This document shows positions 1-7,849 of a DNA stretch of 64,000 bases, piece by piece. A program made the position numbers and the translations under genes. The stretch's first letter is position 1, and each line of letters begins with the position of its first letter. This DNA is from NORP240 sp038134485 (lineage in GTDB: Bacteria > Pseudomonadota > Gammaproteobacteria > Pseudomonadales > Pseudohongiellaceae). The stretch spans positions 1 to 64,000 of the forward strand of contig JAYPVG010000018.1 in NCBI GenBank assembly GCA_038134485.1, read 5' to 3'. A model generated the notes under the pieces. It was not told where the DNA came from. It did no database searches and saw nothing but the letters and a program-made list of their open reading frames with translations.

Positions 1-858
1 GTCGGTCAACAAGAAACGGATAACTCCTCTGATGCGACACGACTCTATCTGCGCGAAATAGGTGCTGCACCGTTGCTTTCTGCCGAGGAAGAAGTTCGCC
101 TTGCCAGGCTGGCACGATCCGGGCACCTTCAATCTCGCAATCGTATGATAGAAAGCAACCTGCGATTGGTGGTGAAAATCGCCAGACGATATTCTAATCG
201 CGGTATGCCGCTACTCGATTTGATTGAGGAGGGCAATCTTGGATTGATAAGGGCCGTGGAAAAATTTGATCCGGAGAAAGGATTCCGATTTTCTACGTAT
301 GCGACCTGGTGGATTCGTCAAAACATCGAGCGCGCGTTGATGAATCAGCTCAGGATGGTTCGATTGCCAGTTCACGTTGTAAAAGAGTTAAATGTGTGCC
401 TCCGAGCACGTCGGGAATTATTACAGAAAAGTTGTCAGGAACCCCCTCCGGAGGAGATAGCCGAACGTGCTGATAAGCCTGTATCTGTAGTAAAAAAGCT
501 GCTTTCCCTCGACGAAAGTACCAGCTCAATTGATTATCAATCCGCTTCGGATCCAGACCTGGTCAGTGGAATGCCATGCGGTGAGGCTGCAACTGAACCA
601 TACAATACAATGACGAAGGAGGAGATTAATCAGCTTCTGCGCCGCTGGCTGCGAGAGTTGCCTGTCAGGCATCAGGAAGTGCTGGCACGCCGTTTTGGAT
701 TAGATGGTTTTGAGATCGACACTCTGGAAAACGTGGGGGTGGAGATTGGATTGACCCGTGAACGCGTGCGACAGATACAGATAGAAGCCCTGCAACAATT
801 AAAATATATTCTAGGCAGGGAAGGGGTGTTTCACGATGTCATCTCTGACCTGCCTTGA
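1..858 (+). CDS. rpoS: RNA polymerase sigma factor RpoS, 5' end cut by window
   Basis: Sigma-70 family factor of the stationary-phase/general-stress type. The reading frame is open from base 1, so the N-terminus (roughly 45 residues compared with the E. coli protein) lies outside the window. The visible 285 residues begin with region 1.2 (DATRLYLREIG), followed by region 2 with the core-binding and -10 recognition helices (GNLGLIRAVEKFDPEKGF, then FSTYATWWIRQNIERAL). A linker follows, then a region 4 helix-turn-helix near the C-terminus (GLTRERVRQIQIEALQQLK). Region 1.2 and the absence of a long region 1.1 fit RpoS rather than RpoD. The upstream neighbour (often nlpD) cannot be seen. Confidence 0.9.
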   Translation, partial: VGQQETDNSSDATRLYLREIGAAPLLSAEEEVRLARLARSGHLQSRNRMIESNLRLVVKIARRYSNRGMPLLDLIEEGNLGLIRAVEKFDPEKGFRFSTYATWWIRQNIERALMNQLRMVRLPVHVVKELNVCLRARRELLQKSCQEPPPEEIAERADKPVSVVKKLLSLDESTSSIDYQSASDPDLVSGMPCGEAATEPYNTMTKEEINQLLRRWLRELPVRHQEVLARRFGLDGFEIDTLENVGVEIGLTRERVRQIQIEALQQLKYILGREGVFHDVISDLP

Positions 859-961
859 TCAATGAACGCTGCTGTTTTATTCTTCTCCGCCTCTTCATGG
901 GTTGCTCCCGCGTGGGATACGCGTTGCCGAAATTGAAGCCGTCTTAACAGGGAGTATTGCC

Positions 962-2161
962 GTGTCATCCACTCATTTTGGTTCACTCGCAGGTAAGCGA
1001 GTTATCGATCTCTCGCGGGTTCTTGGTGGGCCTTACTGCACCCAAATACTTGCCGACCATGGCGCCGAAGTAATCAAGATAGAACCGCCGAGGGGCGACG
1101 AGACGCGCGATTGGGGACCACCTTTTCACGAAGGTGATTCTGCTTACTTTATCGGCGTCAACCGGAATAAACGCTCCATGGGGCTGGATCTTACTACTGA
1201 TGCAGGACGCATGGTGTTGCTGCAGATGCTTGAAGCGGCAGATGTGTTGGTGGAGAACTTCAAGCCCGGTACCATGGAGAAGTGGGGTCTTGGGTACAAG
1301 GAAGTGCTGGCGGAGAAATTCCCGCGACTAATTCATTGCCGAATTAGCGGTTTCGGCGCCGACGGACCGCTGGGCGGGTTTCCCGGCTATGATGCTATCA
1401 TTCAGGCAATGGCCGGTTGGTTTAGTGTTAATGGCGATCAGGCTAGTCCACCTACCCGGCTTGGGCTCGCAATGGTTGATATGGGGACTGGTCTTTACTC
1501 CACCATAGCCATTCTTATGGCACTGGCGGAGCGAGAGAATTCAGGCCGGGGCCAGTACCTCGACATGACTTTATTCGATTGTGCTGTCTCGCTGATGCAT
1601 CCGCACATCGTCAATTACAATATGTCTGGCAAGGTACCAGTGCCTACAGGAAACGCGCATCCAAATATAAGTCCGTACGATACTTTTCAGACCGCCAGCG
1701 TGGCTATTTTTATAGGTGCCGGAAATAACGGAGCATTTGCAAAGTTATGCCACGAACTCGACCGGGCTGATCTAATCGATGATCAGAGATTCACCAATAA
1801 TATCGATCGGGTAAACAATCGTGACGAACTCAAACGCGAGCTGGAATTGGCCTTGCGGGGACTGGATGGTAACGAAGTCTACCCGCGGCTGCTGCAAGCC
1901 GGACTGGCCTCGGGCCCAATTTATAATACTCAACAGGTAGTCGATCACCCCCATACCATTCACCGACAGATGAGTATCCGGGAAGGCTGGTACAAGATGA
2001 CCGGTACTCCTATCAAGATGTCCCGAACCCCGGGTGAACTAAAGTCTTTGCCGCCCAAATACGGGGAACACAGCCGAGAAATTCTCCTGCAATTTGGATT
2101 TAGCGAGTCTCATATTGACGAGTTACTAGCCAGCGAAACAGTTCTTGAGAACAGAAAATAA
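962..2161 (+). CDS. CaiB/BaiF family (class III) CoA-transferase
   Basis: Likely transfers CoA between acyl-CoA and a free acid through an aspartyl-CoA intermediate; the substrate is not predictable. The 399-residue protein opens with a Rossmann-like stretch (VIDLSRVLGGPYCTQILADHGAEVIKIE) and carries the family motifs NRNKRSMGLDL, ENFKPG and GFGADGP followed by PGYD. The GTG at 962 is chosen because AGGGAG lies 7 bases upstream and homologues begin close to this point. A TTG at 902 in the same frame would add 20 residues without family resemblance. The gene stands alone between rpoS and the GntR operon. CoA-ester genes further right (5.9-9.9 kb) may share its pathway, but that is inference. 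Confidence 0.85.
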   Translation: MSSTHFGSLAGKRVIDLSRVLGGPYCTQILADHGAEVIKIEPPRGDETRDWGPPFHEGDSAYFIGVNRNKRSMGLDLTTDAGRMVLLQMLEAADVLVENFKPGTMEKWGLGYKEVLAEKFPRLIHCRISGFGADGPLGGFPGYDAIIQAMAGWFSVNGDQASPPTRLGLAMVDMGTGLYSTIAILMALAERENSGRGQYLDMTLFDCAVSLMHPHIVNYNMSGKVPVPTGNAHPNISPYDTFQTASVAIFIGAGNNGAFAKLCHELDRADLIDDQRFTNNIDRVNNRDELKRELELALRGLDGNEVYPRLLQAGLASGPIYNTQQVVDHPHTIHRQMSIREGWYKMTGTPIKMSRTPGELKSLPPKYGEHSREILLQFGFSESHIDELLASETVLENRK

Positions 2162-2245
2162 ATATATAAAACAATAAGATATAAAAAATTCTCAAAACTA
2201 TTATCTGCCGTAATCATTGCCGCAATAAGCATTTTGAAGTTTTGC

Positions 2246-2285
2246 TTGCATCTTTGTGTTTAGGTGTTATAGTTAACTACAACAC
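2246..2285 (+). promoter_or_regulatory. Promoter with overlapping 22-bp palindromic operator for the GntR/ABC operon
   Basis: A candidate -35 (TTGCAT, 2246-2251) and -10 (TATAGT, 2268-2273) are separated by 16 bases. Overlapping the -10 is a near-perfect 22-bp inverted repeat, 2264-2285, with half-site GTGTT-TAGTTA and only one mismatched pair per arm. It lies 20 bases before the GntR start codon. YtrA-type GntR regulators usually repress their own operon from such a site, so autorepression is inferred. Confidence 0.6.
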
Positions 2286-2305
2286 TATATTACACCGGAC
2301 ATGCT

Positions 2306-2689
2306 GTGCTGATCTCCTGGAATGACAAGGAACCTATTTATCTGCAATTACGCGATCGACTCGTGGAGTTGATCCTTGATGGCGTGCTATTGGAGGGTGA
2401 ACCGTTGCCTTCTGTCCGGCAGATTTCCAGTGAACAGCGAATTAATCCAATTACCGTTTCAAAGGCCTTTCAATTAATGGTTGATGAAGGGCTGGTTGAA
2501 AAGCGAAGGGGGCGCGGAATGTATGTTGTTTCAGGTGCAAAAACGAAGCTTGCCGCTGCTGAGCGAGAGAAATTCCTCATCAGTGAGTGGCCAGCCATAT
2601 TGCGAAAAGTTGCTCGACTTGGCCTTGAGGCTGATGAATTACTTGGCTGCCCGGCAACTACAGATAACCCGGATTCTGTTACCGAGTGA
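2306..2689 (+). CDS. GntR family transcriptional regulator, YtrA type
   Basis: A 127-residue regulator consisting of an N-terminal winged helix (residues about 10-75, containing PIYLQLRDRLVELILDG and LPSVRQISSEQRINPITVSKAF) plus a short helical tail. This size and layout are typical of the YtrA subfamily, which lacks the large effector domain of other GntR proteins and controls linked ABC transporter operons. The start is GTG; the ATG five bases earlier is in another frame and stops at once. The ABC ATPase begins 12 bases after its stop. It is probably an autorepressor acting at the palindrome 2264-2285; the inducing signal, often a cell-envelope stress or antibiotic in this family, is unknown here. 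Confidence 0.85.
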   Translation: MLISWNDKEPIYLQLRDRLVELILDGVLLEGEPLPSVRQISSEQRINPITVSKAFQLMVDEGLVEKRRGRGMYVVSGAKTKLAAAEREKFLISEWPAILRKVARLGLEADELLGCPATTDNPDSVTE

Positions 2690-2701
2690 CGAGAAAAGGT
2701 G

Positions 2702-3583
2702 ATGAATACGATTGTTAAGGCGGCCGGGTTGACCAAACGTTACGGAGATTTCATAGCCCTTGATGGTATTGACCTGGAAATTCAGTCAGGTGCGATAACG
2801 GGATTGATAGGGCCAAACGGCGCTGGCAAGACAACCACTCTCAAGGCCCTGCTTGGTCTCTGTGAATGTGAAGGGGAACTTTCAGTTGTGGGAAGAGATC
2901 CCCGGGTTGCCCGACACAAGCTTATGCAGGACGTCTGTTTCATAGCAGATGTTGGAATTCTGCCCAAATGGATGAAGGTCAAACAGGCTCTCGAGTACGT
3001 TGAAGGCGTCCACCCCAGATTCAGTCGTGTCAGGGCAGAGCGATTTCTGGCGACCACAGAAATCGAGGCAGGTAGCAGAATCAGAACACTATCCAAGGGG
3101 ATGATCACACAATTGCATCTCGCTCTCGTGATGGCTATCGACGTTCAACTGTTAATTCTGGACGAACCGACGCTTGGGCTGGATATTCTGTATCGTAAGG
3201 AATTTTACGATCGCCTGCTGAACGATTATTTCGACGGCGGTAAGACTGTCATAGTCAGTACTCATCAGGTGGAAGAAATTGAAACCTTGTTGACAGAACT
3301 GATATTTATCAATCGAGGCCGCGTTGTGTTGGACATCGGCATGGAGGCAATCGCCGATCGCTTTGTGGAATTGCGGATCGGCCCTGCGCGCCTGGCTCAG
3401 TTGCCAGAATTGAAGCCGATCTATATTCGGGACATGATGGGGCTCAAGTCCTGTATTTTTGAAAATACCCATCGGGATGCGTTGTCTCAGTACGGTGAAC
3501 TTCATACACCAACAATTTCCGACCTGTTTGTCGCCAAGATGAAGTCAGACAAGATGGCTGAGGGGGTAGCTTCCTATGAATAA
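2702..3583 (+). CDS. ABC transporter ATP-binding protein (YtrB-like)
   Basis: ATPase subunit of an ABC-2 type exporter, 293 residues. It has Walker A (GPNGAGKTT, about residue 37), a degenerate signature LSKGM (130-134), Walker B with the catalytic Glu (LLILDEP, 150-156) and the H-loop His (STHQVEE, 188). The last 80 residues are a family-specific tail. A GTG three bases earlier (2699) is an alternative start; the ATG was preferred, with GAGAAAAGG just upstream. It sits in an operon after the GntR regulator and overlaps the permease by 8 bases, so the two are translationally coupled. The substrate is unknown. Confidence 0.88.
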   Translation: MNTIVKAAGLTKRYGDFIALDGIDLEIQSGAITGLIGPNGAGKTTTLKALLGLCECEGELSVVGRDPRVARHKLMQDVCFIADVGILPKWMKVKQALEYVEGVHPRFSRVRAERFLATTEIEAGSRIRTLSKGMITQLHLALVMAIDVQLLILDEPTLGLDILYRKEFYDRLLNDYFDGGKTVIVSTHQVEEIETLLTELIFINRGRVVLDIGMEAIADRFVELRIGPARLAQLPELKPIYIRDMMGLKSCIFENTHRDALSQYGELHTPTISDLFVAKMKSDKMAEGVASYE

Positions 3584-4427
3584 AATCTCCTGGAACAGGT
3601 TTCCGGTTTTGTTAAAACGAGAGATGTGGGAAAGCAAAAAACTGTTCATTGCTTCACCCATGGTGCTCAGTTTATTGCTGCTGATCGTACTGTTGTGGGT
3701 TTTTATCCAGATACCCGCTGATATTAAAGAGGAAGCTATCAGTAACATGGATGCACTGCTAGATGGTGCCAGCACGCTGGCACTGGTTGTTCCGTTCATG
3801 CCACTGGCAATACCGTTTATGATTGTCCTCTACTTCTGTTCATTTATATATTTGGTGAACGCGCTTTATTACGATCGCAAGGATGGCAGTATTCTGTTCT
3901 GGCAGTCGATGCCGGTTTCCAATCTGGAAACGGTGCTTTCAAAGATTGTGACAGTCAGTGTGGTTGCGCCGCTGATTACAGCAGCAGCCAGCGGAGTACT
4001 GACTCTCTTTATTGTGCTCGCTCTTTCCGTTCTTGCTGTATCCTTCAACGCAGAGGCTCTGGGGTTTCTGACACTTCTGTCCGCCGGCCTGTATAGCGTA
4101 TTGCTTGTTTATCTGACGGCGGTACTGGCGGCACTATGGTTGTTCCCAGCTATAGGCTGGATCCTGCTATTTTCGGCCTACGCCCGCAGCCTGCCTTTAT
4201 TGTGGGCTCTGGGAGGATTTATTTCGCTGCTTTTTCTGGAGGATTTTATTTTTGGTTCGCAGTTTCTTGGTAACTGGTTGCAAAGTCGTGCAGGCGGGCA
4301 GAATTACATAATTTTCAGCGTGTCAGATTTCATTGACCGACTGTTTAGTTATGACCTGTTAATCGGGCTGATTCTAGGCGGATTGTTGGTGACCGGCGCC
4401 GCATACATGCGCCGTTTCAATGATTGA
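3576..4427 (+). CDS. ABC-2 type permease, membrane subunit
   Basis: A 283-residue inner-membrane protein with about six hydrophobic segments (near residues 25-45, 70-95, 125-155, 165-190, 195-220 and 255-278), consistent with an ABC-2 permease partner of the preceding ATPase. The start codon lies inside the end of the ATPase gene (ATGAATAA). A charged loop with YYDRKDGSILFWQSMPVS precedes a membrane helix, as seen in YtrC/D-like and other short ABC-2 permeases. Probably exports a small amphiphile or peptide, as inferred from the family only. Confidence 0.75.
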   Translation: MNKISWNRFPVLLKREMWESKKLFIASPMVLSLLLLIVLLWVFIQIPADIKEEAISNMDALLDGASTLALVVPFMPLAIPFMIVLYFCSFIYLVNALYYDRKDGSILFWQSMPVSNLETVLSKIVTVSVVAPLITAAASGVLTLFIVLALSVLAVSFNAEALGFLTLLSAGLYSVLLVYLTAVLAALWLFPAIGWILLFSAYARSLPLLWALGGFISLLFLEDFIFGSQFLGNWLQSRAGGQNYIIFSVSDFIDRLFSYDLLIGLILGGLLVTGAAYMRRFND

Positions 4428-4440
4428 TTCGAGGTGAACG

Positions 4441-4641
4441 ATGGAAAGGATTAAACGCATGGTGTTACGTAGCCGACATACTTTGCTGGTGACGTCAATT
4501 TTTATGTTTATTGCCCTGGTCGTAGTTGAGGGGAAAGTCATGGAGCGGGAGTCCAGATTATTCTCTCTCGAGAATCGGTTTTTCGAATTCAATGCGACTA
4601 ATATTGAGGAATTTGAAGTCCGGCGGAACAGGGATCGTTGA
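4441..4641 (+). CDS. Small single-pass membrane protein in the GntR/ABC operon
   Basis: A 66-residue protein with a basic N-terminus (MERIKRMVLRSRH), one hydrophobic helix at about residues 14-31 and a charged, Glu/Arg-rich tail. GAGGTG lies 6 bases before the ATG, and the gene starts 13 bases after the permease stop, so it is very likely translated as the last gene of the operon. I do not recognise a family. It could be a small accessory or regulatory subunit of the transporter. Confidence 0.55.
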   Translation: MERIKRMVLRSRHTLLVTSIFMFIALVVVEGKVMERESRLFSLENRFFEFNATNIEEFEVRRNRDR

Positions 4642-4807
4642 CAGAAACCAGCTATTAACCTAAAGTGCGCGCTCTTTATGACAGCAAGCTTGTATTTGCA
4701 ATGAACTTCCACTTAATTGGCACTGCTTTGACCAGCACCGCTCGCCCCTCGTTGCAAGCGCGAGCCCGCGTTCGCTCAGTTGCACGCGCGGCGTATGCTT
4801 CGTCGAC

Positions 4808-4887
4808 TCGGAGACAGTGGTAACCAGAACAAACTGAAATAAGCGTTTTTTAAACCTCCAACTGTCTCCGACATTGGAGGTTTTTTT
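4808..4887 (+). terminator. Terminator with a competing upstream stem (attenuator-like element)
   Basis: A 9-bp stem, AAACCTCCA (4852-4860) with TGGAGGTTT (4875-4883), is followed by a T-run to 4887, a classic intrinsic terminator. Its 14-base loop contains ACTGTCTCCGA (4861-4871), perfectly complementary over 11 bp to TCGGAGACAGT at 4808-4818. The two stems probably exclude each other, because only 3 bases separate the long stem from the terminator's 3' arm. It may simply end the ABC operon or a small RNA. Its position 26 bases before the GNAT start also allows attenuation. Confidence 0.6.
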
Positions 4888-4913
4888 ATGGGCGCAAGCA
4901 GGAGAAATTAACC

Positions 4914-5675
4914 ATGCATATTCCTCTGGTCGAAAGGGCGGCCCGGTTTTCCTGGCCAGCGATTGAAGAACAAGTCATGTCCTATGGTGTCTTGAGATTT
5001 GCGCATGGTTTTACCCGGCGAGCGAATTCATTAACTCTTTATGGCTCTTTGCCGCCAGATCATGCTGAGTTGGTAGCCGATTGTGAAATATTCTTTTACT
5101 CACGATCGCAGCCGGTCTCTGTCCGAGTGCCATGTTTGCCAGGAATGTCCCGACTGGATTCTTTTCTCGAAACCAATGGTTATGCTGTTGAATCACCGTC
5201 GCGGGTCATGGTGCGCCCATTAACCGGAAGTCGAATAGTTTCGCCGATACTTCGTCTCTCAGACAAGGAAGCTTGGCTGGATATTTATTACCGCATTAGT
5301 GGTCAGCCAACGGATCAAAAAGCCTACCACCAGAAATTAATTGATCGAATTGGTTCGGAAACATTTTTCGCGGTTCTCTACAAAGAAAGCGGTGCCCCAG
5401 CCTGTTGCGCCCTTGCAATTCACTATCAGGGCGCTATAGGTATTCATAACGTAGCGACTGCTCCCAGCTGTCGTCGCCAGCATTATGCAAGTTCACTTCT
5501 GGAAAGTGTGCTTGCGTGGGGTGCGGATACAGGTGCTGATTATGCGTATTTGCAGGTTGAAGAAGCGAATTTACCTGCCGTCAGCTTGTACGAAAAACTT
5601 AATTTCAGCACCCTGTACCATTATCTCTATCGGGTCAAAGAAGTATCTAAGCATTACGAAAGGAGGGACCTGTGA
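4914..5675 (+). CDS. GNAT family N-acetyltransferase
   Basis: A 253-residue protein whose C-terminal half is a GNAT fold. It contains the acetyl-CoA loop region (IHNVATAPSCRRQHYASSLLESVLAWG, residues about 180-205), a variant of the Q/RxxGxG/A pyrophosphate loop, and the terminal motif QVEEANLPAVSLYEKLNF. The N-terminal half is a less conserved domain of the two-domain GNAT type. The substrate is unknown. AGGAGA at 4900-4905 with 8-base spacing supports the ATG. The gene lies directly behind the terminator-like element and could be controlled by it. Confidence 0.8.
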   Translation: MHIPLVERAARFSWPAIEEQVMSYGVLRFAHGFTRRANSLTLYGSLPPDHAELVADCEIFFYSRSQPVSVRVPCLPGMSRLDSFLETNGYAVESPSRVMVRPLTGSRIVSPILRLSDKEAWLDIYYRISGQPTDQKAYHQKLIDRIGSETFFAVLYKESGAPACCALAIHYQGAIGIHNVATAPSCRRQHYASSLLESVLAWGADTGADYAYLQVEEANLPAVSLYEKLNFSTLYHYLYRVKEVSKHYERRDL

Positions 5676-5731
5676 CGGACGGGATAGTTTGCTGCCATTG
5701 GATTGGCAGATTATCAGACAGTCTGGATTAG
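5672..5731 (+). CDS. Candidate 19-codon micro-ORF behind a perfect Shine-Dalgarno
   Basis: A GTG overlapping the GNAT stop (GTGA) is preceded by AGGAGG (5661-5666) with 5-base spacing, one of the strongest ribosome sites in the window, yet the frame closes after 19 codons. It may be a translated leader peptide for the downstream gene, the start of a decayed gene, or a chance match, since the same bases encode Arg-Arg in the acetyltransferase. No homology is recognised. Confidence 0.22.
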   Translation: MTDGIVCCHWIGRLSDSLD

Positions 5732-5797
5732 TTGCAGGCAGGCCAATTGCAAAGAATGTTGGTGACGCCTACATGCAATGAAATTTTTCGGTTGATG

Positions 5798-5868
5798 CCG
5801 AGTCTGAGGCCGGTGGATGTTCACATCCAGGAGAGCTGGATCGGCCATTGTTCCGCCTGATGACTCGG
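5798..5868 (+). ncRNA. Structured leader RNA upstream of the MDR oxidoreductase gene
   Basis: A perfect 7-bp closing stem pairs CCGAGTC (5798-5804) with GACTCGG (5862-5868), with AGGC/GCCT stacked inside (5807-5810 with 5855-5858). Within it two 6-bp hairpins compete for the same bases: TGGATG/CATCCA (5814-5829, loop TTCA) and ATCCAG/CTGGAT (5825-5841, loop GAGAG). A further pairing, GGCCG/CGGCC (5808-5812 with 5842-5846), fits only the second state. It ends 70 bases before the ATG at 5939. No known riboswitch class was matched; the fold was done by eye. Confidence 0.4.
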
Positions 5869-5938
5869 GTTGCTGCTGCTTCCCAAGCTGGGATAGACTG
5901 CGCGTCGTATTTAAGGATACTCAGCCCGGGGGGGATGA

Positions 5939-6955
5939 ATGAAAAATACACGTGTACTGTTGGCCAAGCGACCAGTAGGAGAGCCGGATGCCAGCTGTTT
6001 CGAGGTTCAGCAAATCGATGTTCCTGAATTGCAGGATAATCAGGTTCTGATCAAAGTGCTGTGGCTGTCTCTGGATCCCTATATGCGCGGTAGGATGCAT
6101 GACGTTAAATCCTATGCGGATCCTCTTCAAATTGGAGATGTGATGGTCGGCGAATCGGCAGGTGTTGTAGTACAGTCAAAATCTCCAAAGTTCGCTGCGG
6201 GTGACTATGTTGCCGTACACCAGGGATGGCAAACTATGATTGTAGTCGACGCAGATTCTCCCTCGCTGATGAAGATAGATATCAATAACGGCACGCTTTC
6301 GGCTCATCTTGGGGTGGTTGGAATGCCAGGTCGAACTGCCTACTTCGGACTGCTGGAAGTGGGCAAACCAAAAGCGGGGGAAACCCTGGTTGTTGCCGCA
6401 GCGTCGGGCGCAGTTGGTTCTGTGGTGGGACAGATTGCAAAGAGCATGGGACTGACGACTATAGGCATCGCTGGTGGTCCGGATAAGTGTCGCTACGTGC
6501 GAGAAGAACTTAATTTTGACGCCTGCATCGATTACAAGGCCGATAATTGGCAACAGGCACTTAGAGAGGTCTGTTCCGAGGGAATTGATATTTATTTCGA
6601 GAATGTTGGTGGAGACGTAACCAGGGCTGTTGCCCCCTTATTGAATGAAGGTGCCCGAGTTCCAATCTGTGGGTATATTTCTAACTATAACGATGAGGAC
6701 ATTACCCGATCTGAAACACCGTTTCATATTCTAAAAAACCTCGATCCGGTGCCTGAGCATCGATTTTTTGTGGTTACCGAATGGGTTGAGCGCTGGATTG
6801 AAGCGACCAGACAACTGGGTACTTGGGTTCGTGAGGGCAATATTAAGTATCGTGAATCTATCGGCGAGGGTATAGAGAACGCCCCGGAATTCTTTCGTGG
6901 CATGCTGAATGGCAAGAACTTTGGCAAGCAGTTGGTAAAGGTAGCGGACGAGTGA
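5939..6955 (+). CDS. NADP-dependent oxidoreductase, MDR superfamily (leukotriene B4 dehydrogenase/CurA-like)
   Basis: A zinc-free medium-chain reductase of 338 residues that typically reduces alpha,beta-unsaturated ketones or aldehydes with NADPH. Visible landmarks are LDPYMRGRM near residue 45, the GRTAYFGLLEVGKPKAGE segment, the Rossmann glycine motif AASGAVGSVVGQIAKSMG (about 155-172) and YFENVGGD. No catalytic zinc ligands are present. Its stop overlaps the next start (GTGA), so it heads an operon with two SDRs and an acyl-CoA dehydrogenase. A second ATG four bases earlier is out of frame. A structured leader precedes the gene. It probably removes a double bond from a substrate handled by the operon. 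Confidence 0.88.
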   Translation: MKNTRVLLAKRPVGEPDASCFEVQQIDVPELQDNQVLIKVLWLSLDPYMRGRMHDVKSYADPLQIGDVMVGESAGVVVQSKSPKFAAGDYVAVHQGWQTMIVVDADSPSLMKIDINNGTLSAHLGVVGMPGRTAYFGLLEVGKPKAGETLVVAAASGAVGSVVGQIAKSMGLTTIGIAGGPDKCRYVREELNFDACIDYKADNWQQALREVCSEGIDIYFENVGGDVTRAVAPLLNEGARVPICGYISNYNDEDITRSETPFHILKNLDPVPEHRFFVVTEWVERWIEATRQLGTWVREGNIKYRESIGEGIENAPEFFRGMLNGKNFGKQLVKVADE

Positions 6956-7779
6956 ACCCGATGAGCGAAGATTACTCATTACAAAAACTTTTTTCCTTGT
7001 CAGGCAAGCATGCGCTGGTAACCGGAGGTTCCGGAGGTCTTGGCATGATGATGAGCAAGGGACTGCTGCAGAATGGCGCAAGGGTGACGATCTCTTCCCG
7101 CAGTCAGGAAAAGTGCGATGAAGCACTCGCGGAATTGCGGCAATATGGAGAGTGTCACGGTTTGTGCGCGGATCTGACCCGGGCCGACGATCGAGAACGG
7201 CTGGTTGCCGAGTTGAGGGAACGCGAAGGTGGGCTTGATATATTGATCAATAATGCAGGCACTAATTGGGGAGCCCGACTGGAAGATTATCCGGATGAAG
7301 GGTTCGCCAAGGTCATGGGCACCAATGTCAATGCCGTTTTCTCATTGACCCGGGATCTGGTGCCACTGCTTGAGGCTGCCGGAGACAAGTCAGATCCCTC
7401 TCGTATCATCAATATTGGCTCGATGGATGGATTACAGGTGCCCGTTGTACAGCGGGTTCCGACGTACGCATATTCTGCCAGTAAAGCCGCCCTTCACCAT
7501 CTTACCCGTACCCTGGCGGTCGACCTCGCGCGCAGAAATATTACCGTCAATGCAGTAGCGCCCGGTTTTTTTGAATCAAGGATGACTGATTACGTGCTGG
7601 CGAACTTCAGGCAGGACATTGAGGCAGACAGTCCCCTTGGGCGCATAGGGCAACCGGAAGAGATTATAGGGGTCATCGTCTATCTCGCTTCGAGAGCCGG
7701 AAACTACACTAATGGCACCATCATTCCCGTTGATGGTGGAACCAGTATCAGCAAGGGTGCCAGGCCCTGGCTCGATTAG
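6952..7779 (+). CDS. SDR family oxidoreductase
   Basis: Classical short-chain dehydrogenase/reductase, 275 residues. It has the cofactor glycine motif TGGSGGLGMMM (about 21-31), NNAG (about 99-102), the catalytic Ser in GSMDG and the catalytic YxxxK in YAYSASKAAL. It ends with the usual C-terminal PVDGGTS segment. The GTG at 6952 overlaps the MDR stop; an in-frame ATG at 6961 would shorten it by three residues. It is likely an alcohol or 3-hydroxyacyl dehydrogenase working on the same substrate as its operon partners; the exact substrate is not predictable. Confidence 0.87.
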   Translation: MNPMSEDYSLQKLFSLSGKHALVTGGSGGLGMMMSKGLLQNGARVTISSRSQEKCDEALAELRQYGECHGLCADLTRADDRERLVAELREREGGLDILINNAGTNWGARLEDYPDEGFAKVMGTNVNAVFSLTRDLVPLLEAAGDKSDPSRIINIGSMDGLQVPVVQRVPTYAYSASKAALHHLTRTLAVDLARRNITVNAVAPGFFESRMTDYVLANFRQDIEADSPLGRIGQPEEIIGVIVYLASRAGNYTNGTIIPVDGGTSISKGARPWLD

Positions 7780-7849
7780 CTCGGTGACTTGAGGAGCCGC
7801 TGGCTCTTTCCCTGATTCCGAAATAATTACAATTCAATGCGAGGACAGA

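Noticed and set aside
5857..5863. CTGATGA resembling the hammerhead ribozyme core
   Set aside because: No GAAA partner or three-stem arrangement follows; the bases are part of a plain stem-loop.
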